Assembly: GCA_023431385.1 (NCBI GenBank)
Contig: JAEYWA010000212.1
Coordinates: 1 to 26,693 of the forward strand
Direction: 5' to 3'
Origin: Bacillota bacterium
GTDB taxonomy: Bacteria > Bacillota > Clostridia > Acetivibrionales > DSM-1351
Length of the DNA: 26,693 nucleotides
Shown: one piece after another, positions 23,783-26,693 of the stretch
How positions within the stretch are numbered: the stretch's first letter is position 1
Layout: each line of letters opens with the position of its first letter
Made by a program: the position numbers and the translations under genes
The notes under the pieces: generated by a model
Seen by the model: only the letters and a program-made list of their open reading frames with translations
Told to the model about the DNA's origin: nothing
Database searches by the model: none

Positions 23783-25117
23783 TTATTTATCCTCGCTGAA
23801 TGTAATTTGTAAGGATACCTGTTTACCATTCCTGGAGACTACAGCACTTACAGTATCACCTGCCTTGTGCTTTTTCTTTACAGCATCCAGGTCTGACATT
23901 CCTTTTATCTTAGTACCATCCAGTTCAACAAGTACATCTCCCTTTTTCATGCCTGCAGCTTCGGCAGAGCCTCCTGCTGTAACCTCTGAAATATAAACAC
24001 CTACTGGAAGATCGTACATTCTAGAGATATTTTCGGTAACCTCCTGAGCTGTAATACCAATTAGGGGCTTTCCTTTTACATAACCATATGTTTTAAGCTG
24101 ATCTATAATCGGCTTTGCAGTGTTCATCGGGATTGCGAACCCTAAGCCTTCGACACCTTCAACTGAAATCTTAGCTGAGTTGATTCCAATAACCTGACCT
24201 TTTTTATTTACCAGTGCACCACCGCTGTTACCCGGGTTTATTGCTGCGTCTGTCTGAATCAGGCTCATGCTGTTATCTCCAGTAGACAGCTGTCTGTTAA
24301 GAGCACTGATTACTCCATAAGTAACCGAGCCTGCAAATTCCATACCCAGCGGATTACCTATTGCTACTGCGGGATCGCCAACCTCAACCCCTGAGGAATC
24401 GCCCAGCTCGGCAACCGGAAGGTCAGCCAAATCTATCTTAATCACTGCCAGATCATTTTCACTGTCTCCGCCGATGAATTTAGCCGTTGCCTCTCTTTTG
24501 TCGGGAAGATAAACGGTTAAAGTTGTGCTACTGGCTCCAATCTTAGGGTCGGCGTATTGTACAACATGGTAGTTTGTTATTATATAGCCATCCTCTGTAA
24601 AAATAATTCCTGAACCCTCGGAATCAGAGGTTGAGGATCTGCTACCGTAAAAAGCCGACTGCCGTGTATTTTTAACTGACATTTTAACTCCAACTATTGA
24701 TGGTCCGACTTTTTTTGCTATCTGTGCAACAGTCAAATCACCTGAACTTGTATTGAAAAGGTTTGTGGCTTTAATAGTATCGGTTGTCGTTGAAAGCTTT
24801 GCCGCCGCTGAGGAGCTGTCCGATGCCGTGCTTAGTGCTGATGCTTGCTTCAAAGCGCCAACCTGGCTGTCCAGCTGTTTAGAAAAATTTAAATACATTG
24901 TACCGCCAACTGTGATACTGGTGGCCAGTGATGTTACCAAAATTAATGCCAAATAAGTAATGAATCTGCCGCCCTTTTTTCTCTTAGGCTGAACAATTAC
25001 TTCCTTATAATATGTTTGATTATTATAGTCATAGTTTAGCTGACTTTTGCTGTAAATATTGTCGTTTCTAAAGTCATTGTTAAAATTATTAAAGTTACTA
25101 TTATTGAAATTATCCAT
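23783..25117 (-). CDS. htrA: Membrane-anchored HtrA/DegP-type serine protease with PDZ domain
   Basis: A 444-residue HtrA-family protease for quality control of exported proteins. In order: a cytosolic tail (1-50) rich in Asn, Phe and Tyr with a basic stop (KRKKGG), one membrane helix (about 52-77), a linker, and a trypsin-like domain with the full triad His184 (TNYHVV), Asp222 (GDSENDLAVI) and Ser298 (INPGNSGGAL). A single PDZ domain follows (about 352-440, GVYISEVTAGGSAEAAGMKK). One PDZ and an N-terminal anchor are typical of Firmicutes HtrA. The ribosome site GGAGGAG lies shortly before the ATG. It faces the eCIS operon and is separated by a strong terminator, so it is probably a housekeeping neighbour and not part of the system. 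Confidence 0.95.
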   Translation of the reverse strand: MDNFNNSNFNNFNNDFRNDNIYSKSQLNYDYNNQTYYKEVIVQPKRKKGGRFITYLALILVTSLATSITVGGTMYLNFSKQLDSQVGALKQASALSTASDSSSAAAKLSTTTDTIKATNLFNTSSGDLTVAQIAKKVGPSIVGVKMSVKNTRQSAFYGSRSSTSDSEGSGIIFTEDGYIITNYHVVQYADPKIGASSTTLTVYLPDKREATAKFIGGDSENDLAVIKIDLADLPVAELGDSSGVEVGDPAVAIGNPLGMEFAGSVTYGVISALNRQLSTGDNSMSLIQTDAAINPGNSGGALVNKKGQVIGINSAKISVEGVEGLGFAIPMNTAKPIIDQLKTYGYVKGKPLIGITAQEVTENISRMYDLPVGVYISEVTAGGSAEAAGMKKGDVLVELDGTKIKGMSDLDAVKKKHKAGDTVSAVVSRNGKQVSLQITFSEDK

Positions 25118-25172
25118 ACTAACTCCTCCAATCTTTATTTTTAATTATCTTATGCTTATATATTAGACTAAA

Positions 25173-25202
25173 ATTATGTACTTTTTACGAAGAAAAAGTT
25201 AA
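25173..25202 (-). promoter_or_regulatory. Possible htrA promoter
   Basis: On the minus strand, TTAACT (25202-25197) and CATAAT (25178-25173) are separated by 18 bases and lie about 55 bases before the htrA start. The -10 matches five of six consensus bases and the -35 four of six. No CtsR or CIRCE operator was recognised nearby. Confidence 0.35.
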
Positions 25203-25228
25203 TATTTTGTGATAAATTTGCGAACAAC

Positions 25229-25256
25229 TTGTGAACAAAAAAGAAACAGGTATAAT
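25229..25256 (+). promoter_or_regulatory. Possible + strand promoter antisense to the small minus-strand gene
   Basis: TTGTGA (25229-25234), a 16-base spacer and a perfect TATAAT (25251-25256) point into the 3' end of the gene at 25295-25549. A second CAGGTATAATA copy lies at 25285-25295. Both overlap the minus-strand terminator area, so the match may be chance in AT-rich DNA. Confidence 0.25.
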
Positions 25257-25274
25257 ACCTTGTCCGTTATAAAT

Positions 25275-25303
25275 TAATAAAGGCAGGTATAATATCACCC
25301 GCC
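25275..25303 (-). terminator. Terminator of the small minus-strand gene
   Basis: Read on the minus strand, GGCGGGT (25303-25297) pairs with ACCTGCC (25288-25282), with one G-U pair and an 8-base loop. TTTATTAATTT follows. The stem includes the stop codon region of the gene at 25295-25549. Confidence 0.5.
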
Positions 25304-25549
25304 CTCTATCTCTTTCTTCAATTTACCGCTTTTTGGGCAATATTTTTCATTGACAAAAGTAAAATCACAAGGTATCTCTTCACTGAAAATTTCAAATAAT
25401 GACTTGCTGGCATTTTCATCAACATCTACAAGAACGTGCTCATCCAATACTGCGATAACTTTTCCGTAACCAATAAATCTATCATCCCGAGTTATGGCTA
25501 TCTTGTCGTCCTGTAGAATAAATTCCTTCCTTTCACACTGAATTATCAT
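25295..25549 (-). CDS. Small hypothetical protein
   Basis: An 84-residue protein I do not recognise. It is soluble-looking, mixed strand and helix, with no signal or membrane segment. It contains repeated valine/aspartate strands (GYGKVIAVLDEHVLVDVDEN), which could be a small beta-barrel, and three Cys (QCERKEF, IPCDF, KYCPKSGK) that are not in a clear zinc pattern. The start ATG is preceded by AGGTGA at a normal distance, so translation is plausible. It has its own terminator and points toward htrA with a gap of about 180 bases. Confidence 0.65.
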   Translation of the reverse strand: MIIQCERKEFILQDDKIAITRDDRFIGYGKVIAVLDEHVLVDVDENASKSLFEIFSEEIPCDFTFVNEKYCPKSGKLKKEIEGG

Positions 25550-25690
25550 ATTTTCACCTGGCGATTAATTACTCACTTTCATATGGATATGAATATTGCG
25601 AAGAGGAAAGAGATGGCTGTAAAGAACGAAAGTGGCATTATTATTTATACCCCTCAAGATGTTGGTTTATACCCGACATATAGGAAGTAC

Positions 25691-25718
25691 TCAAGTAAAT
25701 GGATATCATTGCCGAAAG
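25691..25718 (+). promoter_or_regulatory. Weak sigma-D (flagellar-type) promoter resemblance
   Basis: TCAA (25691-25694), 16 bases, GCCGAAAG (25711-25718) resembles the TAAA-N15-GCCGATAT pattern used by motility sigma factors. It lies 57 bases before the start of the DUF5610-like gene. The match is imperfect, and TTGCCG with TATATT nearby offers an equally weak housekeeping promoter. Confidence 0.2.
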
Positions 25719-25775
25719 TTTAATTATAGTATATTAATTTATTGTAAGTATTGGGAATAACGGAGGAGGTTAGTT

Positions 25776-26456
25776 ATGATAAATGCAGTTAAAACCAATC
25801 ATGGAGTCGCACAACAAAGCTATAATAACTCAAAAAAGGCAAACAGCTCCGGTTCAACTCAAGCAGCCTTGGCAAGTGAAGAAGCTGCAGTACTGGAATT
25901 AGGTAACTCAGTTAAAGGTTTGCCGGTAACCTATGAAAAACCGTCCGGAGCAAATGCTTTTGCAGGAAATACACGGACACCTGAAACGCAAGAAAAGAAT
26001 AGCAATATAGAGGAAACAAAACCACAGGAAGCAAAATCAAAAGAAATTAATGCAGAAGAAATTAACCGACTCTGGGAGGAGGCCAATAGGGCAACACAGC
26101 ATCTTAGAGATTTGGTGGCCGAACTTTTAAAAAGTCAGGGAAAAACCTTTGAGGATGTATTATCCGGCAAGGAAGAATTAGTTGTAGATGAAAAAACCAG
26201 GGCTGCTGCCGCAGAAGCAATTTCAGAAAATGGGGAATGTGGTATTCAGTCAGTCAGTGACAGGATAGTTGCTTTCGCCAAAGCCATATCAAATGATAAT
26301 CCAGAAATGTATGACAAACTTATGAGTGCTATCGATGAGGGATTTGCTCAGGCCGAAAAGGCATTTGGCGGACAGCTTCCCGAAATATGTCATAAGACTC
26401 GTGAAGAAATCGGCAGGAAGATGGAAGAGTGGAAGAACGGAAGCTTGGAAGATTAA
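25776..26456 (+). CDS. DUF5610-like protein of unknown function
   Basis: A 226-residue soluble protein with a low-complexity Ser/Ala/Glu/Lys-rich N-terminal half (residues 1-90) and a helical C-terminal half. The part from about residue 150 (GIQSVSDRIVAFAKAISNDN, LMSAIDEGFAQAEKAFGG, LPEICHKTREEIGRKMEEW) resembles the DUF5610 pattern as I remember it: RIvxFA, aIxxGFxqAxxxxGGxLPxIsxkT. No signal peptide or membrane segment. GGAGGAGG lies about ten bases before the ATG and a clean terminator follows, so it is a single-gene unit. Function unknown; family assignment from memory. Confidence 0.7.
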   Translation: MINAVKTNHGVAQQSYNNSKKANSSGSTQAALASEEAAVLELGNSVKGLPVTYEKPSGANAFAGNTRTPETQEKNSNIEETKPQEAKSKEINAEEINRLWEEANRATQHLRDLVAELLKSQGKTFEDVLSGKEELVVDEKTRAAAAEAISENGECGIQSVSDRIVAFAKAISNDNPEMYDKLMSAIDEGFAQAEKAFGGQLPEICHKTREEIGRKMEEWKNGSLED

Positions 26457-26536
26457 TTGTTAAATTTTTTTGAACAGCTTTATACTACCTATCAATTATT
26501 GACCTTGTAGATATATAATTAAATATTAGAAATACT

Positions 26537-26566
26537 AAAAATACAATCCTATGATTGTATTTTTTT
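26537..26566 (+). terminator. Intrinsic terminator after the DUF5610-like gene
   Basis: AAAAATACAATC (26537-26548) pairs exactly with GATTGTATTTTT (26553-26564) around the loop CTAT, and the T-run reaches 26566. The same stem read on the other strand also ends in a T-run. Confidence 0.85.
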
Positions 26567-26631
26567 AATTGATAACATCATGGCAAAAGACTGTTGGATA
26601 CTTAATGCAAATACGTAATTTGGAGGTTTAT

Positions 26632-26693
26632 ATGGGGTTTGTCGAATTCAAAAATGTGTATAAGAGATATAAAATGGGTGAAGTAACTATTAC
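26632..26693 (+). CDS. ABC transporter ATP-binding protein, N-terminus only
   Basis: Only the first 20 residues or so are present (MGFVEFKNVYKRYKMGEVTI), running off the window edge. The start V.FKNVYKRYKMGEV is typical of the MacB/LolD-type ATPases that pair with FtsX-like permeases; the Walker A motif would lie just beyond the edge. TGGAGG is positioned correctly before the ATG. Confidence 0.75.
   Translation, partial: MGFVEFKNVYKRYKMGEVTI

Noticed and set aside
1..26693. Search for tRNA or rRNA genes, insertion sequences and integrase or attachment sites
   Set aside because: No cloverleaf-like segment with a CCA-end context, no rRNA stretch, no transposase or integrase reading frame, and no long terminal repeats were seen.

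Overview
This window is most of the structural operon of an extracellular contractile injection system (eCIS: a headless, phage-tail-like protein-delivery particle of the Afp/PVC/MAC type). It is followed by a short stretch of unrelated chromosomal genes. AT-rich DNA, strong AGGAGG-type ribosome sites, a membrane-anchored HtrA protease with a cytosolic Asn-rich tail, and a DUF5610-like protein suggest a low-GC Gram-positive of the Clostridia, perhaps a Ruminiclostridium-like species. That placement is inference from style and remembered families, not a search result.

Layout, + strand. 1-32: likely 3' end of the sheath gene. 54-497: first gp19-like tube protein. 775-1325: a tail-assembly-chaperone gene whose 3' end runs into a -1-frame DUF6760 segment that has no start codon of its own, which strongly suggests a programmed -1 frameshift like lambda G/GT. 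1454-1930: second tube protein. 1934-3316: long basic Afp6-position protein. 3316-3930: CIS tube/LysM protein. 3941-4978: gpD/gp27-like hub. 4975-5694: gpV/gp5-like spike. 5796-6191: PAAR tip. 6192-6457: gene-free stretch with at least five inverted repeats. 6458-6856: gp25-like wedge. 6943-10551: large gpJ/gp6-like wedge. 10618-11490: compact second gpJ-like protein. 11487-12227: gpI-like tail protein.

The distal half (12275-23666) is an unusually large fibre section. Three paralogous fibres share an N-terminal anchoring domain and a C-terminal S74-type chaperone/autoprotease with a Ser-Lys pair. Fibres 1 and 2 are each followed by a paralogous coiled-coil protein of about 58 residues. Fibre 3 (1865 aa) carries about 12 copies of an LEVYRG...WNE...W module, 10 of them with an His-x-His motif. 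A perfect 18-bp stem terminator (23683-23722) closes the operon.

Beyond it are, on the minus strand, htrA (23783-25117) and a small unknown protein (25295-25549), then on the plus strand a DUF5610-like protein (25776-26456) with its own terminator, and the first 20 codons of an ABC transporter ATPase (26632 onward).

How the genes work together: the spike (gpV) capped by PAAR sits on the gpD hub. The LysM protein and second tube protein start the inner tube. gp25, the two J-type proteins and gpI form the baseplate wedges, and the three fibres attach at the periphery for target recognition. The AAA+ ATPase, tape measure, cap and toxin cargo are not in this window; they may lie upstream or be encoded elsewhere.
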